This document shows, piece after piece, positions 35,125 to 45,839 of a DNA stretch of 64,000 nucleotides. This DNA comes from Halicephalobus mephisto. Taxonomy: Eukaryota; Nematoda; Chromadorea; Rhabditida; Panagrolaimidae. Every line of letters starts with the position of its first letter. The first letter of the stretch is position 1. The position numbers and the translations under genes are program-made. The stretch covers positions 186,001-250,000 of the forward strand of contig SWDT01000065.1 of assembly GCA_009193035.1 (NCBI GenBank), in the 5' to 3' direction. Below the pieces are notes generated by a model. That model saw nothing but the letters and a program-made list of their open reading frames with translations, did not search any database and had not been told where the DNA came from.

Positions 35125-36332
35125 ATGGTAAATTATCCGATATTCGACGATGAATATTTTCGAAATTCTGCGATTAGAGTCCATCTGAATTCATTCATCG
35201 TAATCCTTCTGAATTTTTTTTCTGGAATTTTAATAATTAAATTTTCTCCAAAAACCATGGCAATTTATAAATATTATTTATTAAATATTTTAATTTGGTC
35301 AGTATTGTTGGATTTATTCACTACAGTAATATTCGTGCCTGTGGTGGTTTTGCCGGCCCCAGCACTGTGTTCACATGGACCTTTCGATAAAGCTACTTTT
35401 CCCGTCATATATCAATTTGTCGTGTTTATTGGATTATTGATAGGAGGTGCTGTTTCTTTAATTATAACTTTTTTATATCGATATTTGAAAGTAAAAGACA
35501 AAGCAGACAGTATTCATTCAAAATTTGGGATATTTATTATGATAATCGCATTTGTTGGATTGTCTTTGGTTTTGAATACTGTATTGTTGATTGCTTACTA
35601 TCAAACAGGAAAAGTTAATTTGTATATTCAGAAGGTTAGTTTCGTGTATTTCGAAATCATTAAAAACATTTTTTAAAATAAATTATTAAATTTAAAAATT
35701 TTTTAAACTTATCCAAAGAACGAATTTTATTTTTTATTTTTATTTTGAAAGATAATTCTACAGTAAAAATTGTATTTTTAGGAATTTCCAGAAATCAACA
35801 AAGTCTTCGAATTCAGAAACTGCGCTTCTATTTCGTTCGATACTGTAGCGACTTCGGTGTTCTTCATTATCGCGTTAGTTTATCTCTTCGGGACTCTGCT
35901 TATTGTCGTGTTCCTGGTAGCTAAGACCCTCAGTACTTTGACTCTCTCGAGGAGCTCGATGTCCAGGAGAACCTACGACATGCAGAGGGCTTGGACCATC
36001 TCCCTCGCAGTCCAGGTGATACCGTACTCAAATTAGTCAACTATCTATGAACTTTCCAGGTGATAGTCCCTGTTTGCTGTTTGTTTATCCCGTTTACAGT
36101 AGGAATATTCATGGTCTACATCAAGTACCCCTACACCAAGGAGATCAACCCTTGGATATTCCAGATCGGAAGCACTCATTCCATCTTCAACTGCATTATG
36201 ATGATTATCGCCATCCCTGCTTACAGGAATATTGTCTATACATTTATCAAATATCCGACTAAATCACTCATCGGAAGATTCTCGCAATTCAGAAATTCTG
36301 TTCATCAAATAAAAACTATCGTCTATTACTAA
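35125..36332 (+). CDS. Seven-transmembrane chemoreceptor, Srh/Sri type, copy A
   Basis: Nematode serpentine receptor, probably a chemosensory GPCR in ciliated neurons. Exons 35125-35634, 35782-36015 and 36060-36332 give 338 aa, all phase 0. Several hydrophobic helices are visible; the first exon holds about four or five. Family-like features are the conserved IYKYYLLNILIWSVLLD in helix 2, VVLPAPALCSHGPFDK in the loop after helix 3 (compare the LP..AGY..G of Srh receptors), SMSRRTYDMQRAWTISLAVQ before helix 6, and a C-terminal FQIGSTHSIFNCIMM. The length is right and it appears intact. It is the first of three tandem copies. Its exons 2-3 and the intron between them are nearly identical to copy C, while part of exon 1 is nearly identical to copy B. 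Confidence 0.88.
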
Positions 36333-37289
36333 AAAAACGGATAATTAACGAAGATATTGGGTTGTTGTAATTTTTGAATTTTTAATTCGAATAAATTTTC
36401 AAATAATAACTAATTCGATTTGAATTCAGATTTTAGAATTTCCGAATTCAAATTAGTTTAAAATAAATTTAAATTTAAATTTGTAACTTCAAAATCGACA
36501 ATATTGAAAATTGTTTGGAATTTTTTATTTTATTGAACATGTTCAAAATTAACAAACAAGAATTATTTTAGAAAACTGAAAGTACAAATAATTCCAGTTC
36601 AGGAAACGGTAACGAGTCACAGTGTTCCAAATAAATTAAAATTTTCCGAAATTAAACTTTATTTTTTACAATAAATATATTCAAATTTCGTAGTTTTTTG
36701 TGAAGTAACACAAAACAGAATATTTGGAACACCAAATTCAATATTGTAAATTTAGTAAACTGAAATTTGTATTTCGACTTTGTCACATTAAAAAGTTTTA
36801 ATATTTTTTGTCTTATATGCGAATCATAAGGATTTCATTCCATAACAAAAATATTACATAAATAATGATGATTTTCAAATATTCGATTCGTATTTAATAT
36901 TTATAATTATAAATTTTCCAAATTCCTCTATTTTTTTACAATTTTTTTTGCAAAAACTTCGTCGTCATACTGTATATCTCATTAAAGTACCAATTATTTA
37001 AATTTAAATAAGTTCAAATTCGGATTATATTATTTTGAATCAAATTAAATTTATTCAAAATTATAACTTTTGGATTATCGAAAATGAACCTTAACTGTCG
37101 AGTTTTAAAATCGTAAATTCGTTGTTTACATTATTCACCAGAGATATTCATCGTATAACGAATACATCACTAATTAACCTTTGTATTACTACTTTATTAC
37201 AGGCATACAAAGCCACACTAATAAAAGAAAGTCTAGCCAAGTTGACGAATATACAGACGAATCTCGATTAGCGCATATTCAAGGGACCG

Positions 37290-37640
37290 GAAAATCTTAT
37301 ACATTTATCGAAGTTATGCATTTATCGAGGTTATGTATTTATCGAAGTTATGCATTTGTCGAAGTTATACATTTATTGAGATTATGCATTTATTGAGATT
37401 ATGCATTAATCGAAGTTATGCATTTATCGAAGTTATGCATTTATTGAAATTATGCATTAATCGAGATTATGCATTTATCGAGGTTATGCATTTGTCGAAA
37501 TTATGCATTTATTGAGATTATGCATTAATCGAAGTTATGCATTTATCGAAGTTATACATTTATCGAAGTTATGCATTTATCGAGGTTATGTATTTATCAA
37601 AGTTATGCATTTATCGAGGTTATATATTTATCAAGATTCG
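37290..37640. repeat. 17-bp satellite, about twenty copies
   Basis: The unit ATGCATTTATCGAAGTT varies at a few positions (GAAG/GAGG/GAGA, GCATT/GTATT/ACATT). Three units make 51 bp, so plus-strand frames repeat every 17 residues (HLSKLCIYRSYAFIEV-like); this is not a gene. Confidence 0.92.
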
Positions 37641-38837
37641 ACTGTACTTTAATACTCAATTAGGTAAATTTACAAAACATTTATTTTTTAACTATTCATC
37701 TGTAAACGACGTAAAAAATGTCACGAGCGCGTTCTTATGGTTTGATGATGAGTATTTTTTACATTTTAAAGATCATAGGTTAAATACTTTAGTCGGTTGT
37801 TAAAAATTAGTTGTAAATGCCCGAGAATGTCGTCAAACAAGATTTTCGTTTCTAAGCTTTTTCAAAATTAAAAACAGCAGTGACTAGGAACTTTAGTGTT
37901 TCAAACATTAAAAATTTGTAGTTCCAAACACTCAAGTTTCCAACTTTGTGGGAATTTTTTGTCATATTGGTGCTTGAAAGCTATTTGAAAAACGAAATTT
38001 AGTTCTTAGAAATCCAAAAATTCATTGTTGAAGTAGATCATATTCTTTTATATTTTTGTAACAAAAACGATTTTTTTGAAAGTGTAGTTTTGTCAATAAT
38101 TTGTCGTTAACTGTAATTTTATTTTTTTAGTAAATAATCCATATTCAATTTGGATTTTCACAGAGTTTCTTTTTTGAGTTTTTCGAATGTGTATTTTTCA
38201 GAAATTAGTTGGCCTCAGAAACCTCAGATGTGTCTGATCTGAATTTGAGGAAGAAGATTTGCAGAAAATTTTGTTTTTTCTCAGTATTATTACTGTAATT
38301 TCCTTAGAAAATTTGATATACACACTTCTGAGAATCAAAAATGAAGAAGCTCATACGAAAGATATGTAAAACACTGTAATATTAAGTACAATGTTCTTAA
38401 TGCTAGTTCTACTCAGATACACGATGGTCACTTTGCTTCTGTTCTTAGTTGTATGCTTAGAAGTCATATTTAAGAAGTGAAAAATCGTTTCTGTCAACAG
38501 TTTGATTTTTCGAAACAGCTCTCTGATCATCAAAAATTTCATTTTGGAATTTATTCTTGTTGTAAATTTTCAAATTGTTTTCTTCCAAGAACTATATTGA
38601 ATTTTAAATCAGAAATATCATAATTGCACAAAACTTCATAAAAAAGAAACTAAATAAACAGAAGAAACATCTGTTTCTTTTTCATTTTATTTTTTATACT
38701 ATTCTTCCACTATGTTTTCTTCGGTAACCTTACTTAAGATCAATAACATTCTCTTGGAATCCTCAAAGTGAAAGATCAAGAAGTAAAATAATGATAACAA
38801 AAAGAAGATAAATCAAAAGCACGAAGAAGCTACGGAT

Positions 38838-38930
38838 AAGTTATCGTAAAAACTCTAATAGACGGACTGCACATCTATTTTTCAACCTTTTAAAAATAGT
38901 ACCCGTCTATTAGAGTTTTTGCGGTAACTT
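38838..38930. mobile_element. Palindromic miniature element with about 28-bp arms
   Basis: Left arm AAGTTATCGTAAAAACTCTA ATAGACGG and right arm CCGTCTATTAGAGTTTTTGC GGTAACTT are inverted repeats with two mismatches around a 37-bp centre. This is the form of a MITE or hairpin element. No target duplication could be fixed with confidence. Confidence 0.7.
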
Positions 38931-39778
38931 AGGGGATTTGTAGTCCTCCATCAGAGAAAACAATTCAAATCCTACAAATAATAAAAAATCAATAATAAAA
39001 GTGAGCAAAATTGCGGAAAATCATGCAAAAATATAAGGGCTTAGCATTTTGTTAGAAAAGCCTGTATTCTATCTACTTTTCTCTACCCTGCCCTTCAAAT
39101 GGAGGTGTCCTTCTATTGGAGTTTTTACGATAAACCAAAACAAAAATAAGAAGATAATAAAAGTGTAAATCAAGTCCAGATGAAAAAGAACAATGCTAAT
39201 CTGTATAAAATTAAGAAGAACAAGGAAGAAGATAATGATAGTCTAAACGAAATCAAAAATTAAAACAAAAACAATAAATCACATTAAGTCGTTTATTTTT
39301 TATTAATATTCTGCATTTTGTACGTGAAAAATCGATTCATCAAAAATTATAGTAACAAAACCAAGAAAATTCAATAATTAAGTGGTTACGATAAGTTACA
39401 AAACTGTAATCTTGTGTTATGAAACTAAGTCGAGACTTCACATTGGAACGAAATAAAACATTATAAAGTTTTCAATAACTATTAAATGGGAGAAATATCA
39501 CCGTATTACTAACATTTTTTGTTCATTTAATTTCTCCCATGACGTAGATCTCACATTGTTAATGGTAACCGTAAATTTCAAGTTGTTATAAAAACTCCTC
39601 CTATTCGGTAAATACATGTTTGGATTGGTTTTTTTGTCTTAAGTTTTAAACCAGCTGCCTAACCAGACAGTATATTTTGGAAATTATTTACATTTATAGT
39701 TAAGGTTAAGTCGTATTTGCTGTTTAATTTTTCCTTTATCCAATTGTAATGAGTTTCATCTTTTGATTTCCTAGCTAA

Positions 39779-42533
39779 ATGGTAGAATATCCGACATTCG
39801 ACAATGAGTACTTTGAAAATTCCGCAATAAGAATCCGTCTGAATTGCTTAGCCATAATCCCCCTGAATTTACTTACGGGGTTTCTGATTGCAAAATGTTC
39901 CCCAAGTATTATGGAGATATATAAATACTACTTATTAATTATAACAGTCTGTTCAGTAATCATGGATTTATTCACTACAGTAATATTCGTGCCTGTGGTG
40001 GTTTTGCCGGCCCCAGCACTGTGTTCACATGGGCCTTTCGATAAAGCTACTTTTCCTGTCATATATCAATTTGCAATATTTATTTCGCTCTTAATCGGAG
40101 AAGGTGTCACTTTGATTATAACTTTTCTATATAGATATCTACGAATGAGAAATCGATCTGACATCATCCACTCCAAATCTGGGATATTAATTACAGCCGC
40201 TATATTTATTGGATTGTCTCTCACGATAAATATTGTCCTGCTGATTGCTTATTACCAAACGGGAGAAGTTAATTCTTATATTCAAAAAGTGAGTTGTAAT
40301 TAAATATCTTAGATCATATTGTAATTTATGTACTTGTTGGTATATTTTTTAGCTTTAAGTGTAAGGATGTATAAAGTATCTGGGAATTTTCCGATTCGAC
40401 GGATGCACTATTAATTTGGACATGATTTCGTAATTGGGTCCGAAAAACCTCATAACTTAATTAGCAGACAACTTTATAAAGACGAGACTATTTTTAGTTA
40501 TTAAATGACATGTAAACCACCAACTTTGACTAATTATAAACTTAGTATAACACATTTCACTAGTATCTCAACATGATTTCGATTAAACATCTTCTTGGAA
40601 TCTTCTATGATAACGAAATCCGACCATTTAATGTAGAAGAACAACTTTGCTTGCATTATAATCAAATTGGGTTCTTTAACTGTGTGTTCGAAAGAAAAAT
40701 TTTAAAAATGTTAGGAAATTCTAACATGACTTGTTTAGTGCAAAACAAATGAGTTTAGCTTTTTTGATACTTTTTAATATAATTAACATATCAAAAAATT
40801 TAAAGTTGGACGATTTCTGAAAATTTTCAAAAATCATCCAATTGTTATGAAATTTTATAAATACTAAAAATAAATTCAATATTAATAATAAAAACAACTT
40901 TGTAATTTACTACTTGAACACAAAATAGGATGGACAAAAATTATGGATTTAAGACTCTTCAGATAAATGTTCGATATATTTACATTTACAGTTTTATATT
41001 TCCACTTGCTGTTTATATTTATTTCTCATTAGTTAGTAATTCCGACTACAAAAGAGCAAAATACGAAAATTATATTATAACGCATGTTTACAGTAATCTA
41101 TTACTCTGTTTAATCATTTTAAATAAATGTATTCAATCGAAAATCAAAAGACGTAATCTGATATATTATTACGAAAGTATATAAACAATATTATTTTTTA
41201 AATATTAAATGGTCGGATTTCGTTATCATAGAAGATTCCAAGAAGATGTTTAATCAAAATCATGTTGAGATACTAGTGAAATGTGTTATACTAAGTTTAT
41301 AATTAGTCAAAGTTAGTGGTTTACATGTCATTTAATAACTAAAAATAGTCTCGTCTTTATAAAGTTGTCTGCTAATTAAGTTATGAGGTTTTTCGGACCC
41401 AATTACGAAATCATGTCCAAATTAATAGTGCATCCGTCGAATCGGAAAATTCCCAGACACTTTATACATCCTTACACTTAAAGCTAAAAAATACACCAAC
41501 AAGTACATGAACTATAACATTGTGTGGGAGTATTGTACTCGAATTGTTAGAATAGTCGGAAGTATATTATGGTTTTCGAGATTCATTGATCTTCCTAAAC
41601 TATTAGGTTCGAAATCATGAAGAGTAAAGAAATGAGAGGTACTAGTTTGTATTTTAAACTTACGAACCATATATTATGTCATAACTTTTTCTCTCTCGAA
41701 TATTCAACCTATGATATTTCCTAAGAACAAAATGATTATATTATTACAAAACCGTAGAAATACTTTCCAAAAACACTCGAAAAGAAATCAATAAATTCAG
41801 AAATATTCTAAATTTTCACATGACATTTCATAAGGTCATCCAAATACCGTATTTGAAGAAATTTACCAAAAACTCATTTTTTGTGAGAAATAAAATTTAA
41901 AATTGAAATAGTTATTATTTTCAAAAACTAGTTCTGCATTCATTCTTTTCGAAATAATAATATCAATAAAGATTGTTTTTAGGAATTTACCGAAATCAGC
42001 AATGTTTTCCAATCCAGGAATTGTGCTTCTATTTCCTTCGATAATGTGTTTGCTTTGGTTTATGTCATCCTTGCACTAATTTATCTCTTCACAGCTCTGA
42101 TCATCGTTATTTTCCTAGTAACCAAGACCCTTACTACCCTGAATTTGTCAAGTACCTTCATGTCCAGGAGAACCTACGAAATGCAGAGGACTTGGACCAT
42201 CTCCCTCGCAGTCCAGGTGATACTGTAGTCATGTTAATGAATAATTTATGAACTTTCCAGGTGATAGTCCCTCTTTGTTCTCTGTTTATTCCGTTTACAG
42301 TAGCCATAATCATGGTATGCATCAAGTACCCCTACACCAAGGAGATCAACCCTTGGGTCTTTCAAATCGGAAGCACTCATTCGATTTGGAACTGCATCAT
42401 GATGATTATTGTCACTCCTACGTACAGAAGTGTCGTATATAACTTCTGCAAACATCCAATTAAGTCGATTACTGGCAAATCCTTACATATCGTAGATTCT
42501 GGTCCCCGGACACCTACTAATATCATTTACTAA
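39779..42533 (+). CDS. Seven-transmembrane chemoreceptor, Srh/Sri type, copy B
   Basis: Exons 39779-40288, 41983-42216 and 42261-42533 give 338 aa, the same exon lengths as copy A. It has IYKYYLLIITVCSVIMD, the identical VVLPAPALCSHGPFDKATFP loop, SRRTYEMQRTWTISLAVQ and FQIGSTHSIWNCIMM. It appears intact. The first intron is 1.7 kb instead of about 150 bp because a 1.2-kb element with long inverted repeats has inserted in it. The block from the helix-3 codons to ATATATCAATTTG is nearly identical in DNA to copy A, whereas flanking codons differ widely, as expected after gene conversion. Confidence 0.87.
40321..41520. mobile_element. Foldback-like element with about 310-bp terminal inverted repeats
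   Basis: Bases 40321-40632 and 41204-41520 are inverted copies with only scattered differences. The outer ends read GTACTTGTTGGT on the left and ACCAACAAGTAC on the right; the inner ends read CGACCATTTAAT and ATTAAATGGTCG. The 570-bp centre is unique in the window. Two small open frames occur: 40573-40752 (59 aa, starting MISIKHLLGIFYDN within the left arm) and 40930-41184 (84 aa, with two hydrophobic stretches). No transposase is seen, so the element is probably non-autonomous. It lies within the first intron of receptor copy B. Confidence 0.85.
40930..41184 (+). CDS. Small open frame inside the foldback element
   Basis: 84 codons beginning MDKNYGFKTLQINVRYIYIY and ending just before the right inverted repeat. 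Two hydrophobic segments (about residues 17-35 and 55-68) would make a small membrane protein. No homologue is recognised. It may be spurious, since the centre is AT-rich, but it nearly fills the right half of the centre. Confidence 0.25.
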   Translation: MDKNYGFKTLQINVRYIYIYSFIFPLAVYIYFSLVSNSDYKRAKYENYIITHVYSNLLLCLIILNKCIQSKIKRRNLIYYYESI

Positions 42534-43732
42534 AACGAATAATTAATTGTTAATGTTGTCGATTCTTTATCACGAGAATTCTGTAAAAACCTCTGATGTG
42601 GATTTTTATAACGAAAAAAGTTATTCTATAATGTCTGAATTAAATTATAAGCAATGTAAAGAATAACAATTTTCTGAAATACATAGTAAAAATGAAAAAT
42701 GTTATTTATTGTTTATTTTACAGTCATAAATAAGCTACGACAGAATATGACGATATTCTAGAATTATTATTTTCAAAACAATTAAAATTACGATGGAATT
42801 TTCCAACTCAATTTCAGATTTAATCGGCGAAAATCACATAATAGCAGGAAGTTTACAAATAACTAATTTTCAACGAATTTCCTTTTAGAAATAATTCGAT
42901 AAAAATATGCTTAATTGTTGCCTGATGATATAATTTATAATATTTCAGTAATTCGTAATTTGAAAATTGTTCGGAAAAGTATTAATATTGTGACTTGATG
43001 TATGACAAACAAGAAGAATATACTTGAGTTTTTATAAAAAACAATAGTCTTTCGTAGAAATATGTTGTTAAACAACAACACAACAATATAGACCTCTTAT
43101 GGTTACGGTGGTCATGCTAAGACCACTTAATCTGGGAACACCACCTGCATGGGATCTTTTCAAGTCCTAACAATTAACTTCAATTTACCAAAAATCTTTA
43201 AACTTGGATGATTAAAGAAGATTACAAAATGGGATATAATACACGACATACGATTACAACTGATAGAAGATTACAAAGTGGGATATAATAGACGACAGAT
43301 GATTACAATTGATAGAAGATTACAAAATGGGATATAATAGACGACAGATGATTACAACTGATAGAAGATTACAAAGTGGGATATAATAGACGACAGATGA
43401 TTACAATTGATAGAAATTTTCTAAAATCCTTGGCGGTTTTTCTGGATCAGTCACGTTATCGTCATTCTGATCAGAAATACCGTATTATATGCATTTGGTG
43501 AAGTATTTCGTTATGATATTTTCCTTTGATTTCTGTCTAAAATTGTATCGTACTTTAGGAATTAAAACGTAAATATAAAGATTAATGCCACATCTGCTCG
43601 ACTGGTCTTTTGTGTTTTTAATTATTTTCTTTCCTCATTTATCTTCTCGTGTTTATTCAACGTTGAAATTTAGATTTCTAATTTTTTATTTCAAACTCTA
43701 TGTTCACATCATAAAGTTCATTTTTATTAAAC
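42534..43732. other. Intergenic region between receptor copies B and C
   Basis: AT-rich 3' flank, then a short tandem repeat (43215-43415, listed separately), then the upstream region of copy C. A patch at 43080-43160 (GACCTCTTATGGTTACGGTG) is less AT-rich, but I see no RNA gene in it. Confidence 0.4.
43215..43415. repeat. Tandem repeat, about 49 bp, four copies
   Basis: The unit AGATTACAAAATGGGATATA ATAGACGACAGATGATTACA ACTGATAGA recurs four times with three or four substitutions. Confidence 0.88.
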
Positions 43733-45814
43733 ATGGTAAATTATCCGATATTCGACGATGAATATTTTCGAAATTCTGCAATGAGGGTCCATGTAAATTC
43801 ATTCATCGTAATTCCGTTGAATTTTTTTTCTGGAATTTTAATAATTAAATTTTCTCCAAAAACCATGGGAATGTACAAATATTATTTATTAAATATTTTA
43901 ATTTGGTCGATTTTGTTGGATTTATTCACTACAGTAATATTCGTGCCTGTGGTGGTTTTGCCGGCTCCAATACTGTGTTCATACGGTCCATTTAAGAATT
44001 TTCCGATAGTTTTCCAATTTACAGTATTCATATCACTACTTATCGGAGGAGCTATTTCTCTCGTCATGGCCTTTTTATATCGATATTTAAGAGTAAAAAA
44101 TAAATCCGAAATTATCCATTCCACAAAAGGACTGATATCTACAGGATTTAGTTTTGTTATTTTATCGACGATTATTAACACGATTATGTTTATTGCCTAT
44201 TATCAAACTGGAAGCGATAATTTGCACGTTAAAAAAGTAAGAAATTTTCGGTATTTTTAAACTTCAATTTTGTGATTTTATTAAAGCAAAAATACCAACT
44301 ACACAAAAAAGTAATTTTTGGTACAGTAACAAGTAGAAATCATCACTATTACTTTTTAATTTTCGTCACAAAAGTTCAATATTCATCAAAAATAACCATT
44401 GTGTCCCATTTTTGTCACTTTTCGCAATTGTTACAAAACCAAAAGTTACGCTTTTTGTGTGTACCAACTGCCGTAACATGATAATACTTACGTCACAAAT
44501 ATTTAAACTTCTTTTTATAAATAATAATACAGTAGAACTTGGATAAGATACCCCTGTTATAACATATCTCGAGTTACTATATGCGGTGCGAGTGAGTGAG
44601 TTTGATTAGTCTGCCTTCGAATTTACCTTGCTATGATATATCCTTTCTTATAAGATACCCCTATTATAACATATCTCTTATTATAGCATATGGTTTGAGT
44701 GAGAGAGTTTAGTTAATCTGCCTTCGAATTTACCCTGCTATAATATATCCTTTGTTATAAGATACCCCTATTATAACATATCTCTTATTATAGCATATGG
44801 TCTGGGTGAGTGAGTTTAGTTAATCTGTCTTCAAATCTACCCTGCTATAATATATCCTTTCTTATAAGATACCCCTATTATAACATATCTCTTATTATAG
44901 CATATGGTCTGAGTGAGTGAATTTGGTTAATCTGTCTTCAAATCTACCCTGCTATAATATATCCTTTTTTATAAGATACGATTTGGCTGATCCCAAATAG
45001 GTACCTTATATCCAAATTTGATTGTATTATAAAAGTTAAAAATCAGAGTTACGAAATTTCAAAACTTCAAAATTTATGATTTTAAATTATTTTTATTTTT
45101 ATTGAATTTTGAAAAACACTGATCTAACAACAAGAAACTTCGAAACCAACATGAGTCGAAAAAGGAGTAAATGCCGTTGGGGATCAACTATTGTGTAATT
45201 GTAATTGTACACTGAAGGGAATTTTCGTTTTGAGACCGATTCTCGAACAATGTTTTTTAGGAATTTCCAGAAATTTACACTGTATTTTCAACATATAATT
45301 GCGCTTCTATTTCGTTCGATACTGTAGCGACTTCGGTGTTCTTCATTATCGCGTTAGTTTATCTCTTCGGGACTCTGCTTATTGTCGTGTTCCTGGTAGC
45401 TAAGACCCTCAGTACTTTGAGCCTCTCGAGGAGCTCGATGTCCAGGAGAACCTACGACATGCAGAGGGCTTGGACCATCTCCCTCGCAGTCCAGGTGATA
45501 CCGTACTCAAATTAGTCAACTATCTATGAACTTTCCAGGTGATAGTCCCTGTTTGCTGTTTGTTTATCCCGTTTACAGTAGCCATATTCATGGTCTACAT
45601 CAAGTACCCCTACACCAAGGAGATCAACCCTTGGATATTCCAGATCGGGAGCACTCATTCCATCTTCAACTGCATTATGATGATTATCGTCATCCCTGCT
45701 TACAGAACCATTATTATCGATTTTATTGCACATCCTGTAAAATCAATTTCAAAATCAATTATTCCATTTAATTTATCTGTTAACAGAAGTTCTGGGAATT
45801 TGGATATACGGTAA
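43733..45814 (+). CDS. Seven-transmembrane chemoreceptor, Srh/Sri type, copy C
   Basis: Exons 43733-44236, 45261-45494 and 45539-45814 give 337 aa. It starts MVNYPIFDDEYFRNSAMRVH, nearly as copy A, and has VVLPAPILCSYGPFKN with a two-residue deletion in the loop, SMSRRTYDMQRAWTISLAVQ and FQIGSTHSIFNCIMM. It appears intact. Exons 2-3 and the 44-bp intron between them are almost base-for-base identical to copy A, although the coding tail differs. Its first intron holds a tandem repeat (44540-45000). The stop lies 25 bp from the stop of the minus-strand protease-like gene, so the 3' UTRs must overlap. Confidence 0.88.
44540..45005. repeat. Intronic tandem repeat, about 108 bp, four copies
   Basis: The unit contains ATAAGATACCCCTATTATAA, CATATCTCTTATTATAGCAT, GTGAGTGAGTTTAGTTAATC and TACCCTGCTATAATATATCC. 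Copies start near 44543, 44650, 44758 and 44867, with a partial fifth. It lies in the first intron of receptor copy C. Confidence 0.88.
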
Positions 45815-45839
45815 TGAGGATAAAGTTATCTGATGAAAT

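Larger units (their letters stand above)
36333..39778. other. Intergenic region between receptor copies A and B
   Basis: This is 3.4 kb of AT-rich DNA. It contains a 17-bp satellite (37290-37640) and a palindromic element (38838-38930), both listed separately. The sequence near 39100-39130 (TTCTATTGGAGTTTTTACGA) matches the arm of that element, so a second degenerate copy is likely. A weaker inverted repeat, AAATGGGAGAAAT..ATTTAATTTCTCCCAT, lies at 39484-39540. No supported gene. Confidence 0.45.

Noticed and set aside
37181..37803. Plus-strand frames reading HLSKLCIYRSYAFIEV repeats
   Set aside because: This is a reading of the 17-bp satellite. The 17-residue period follows directly from three units.
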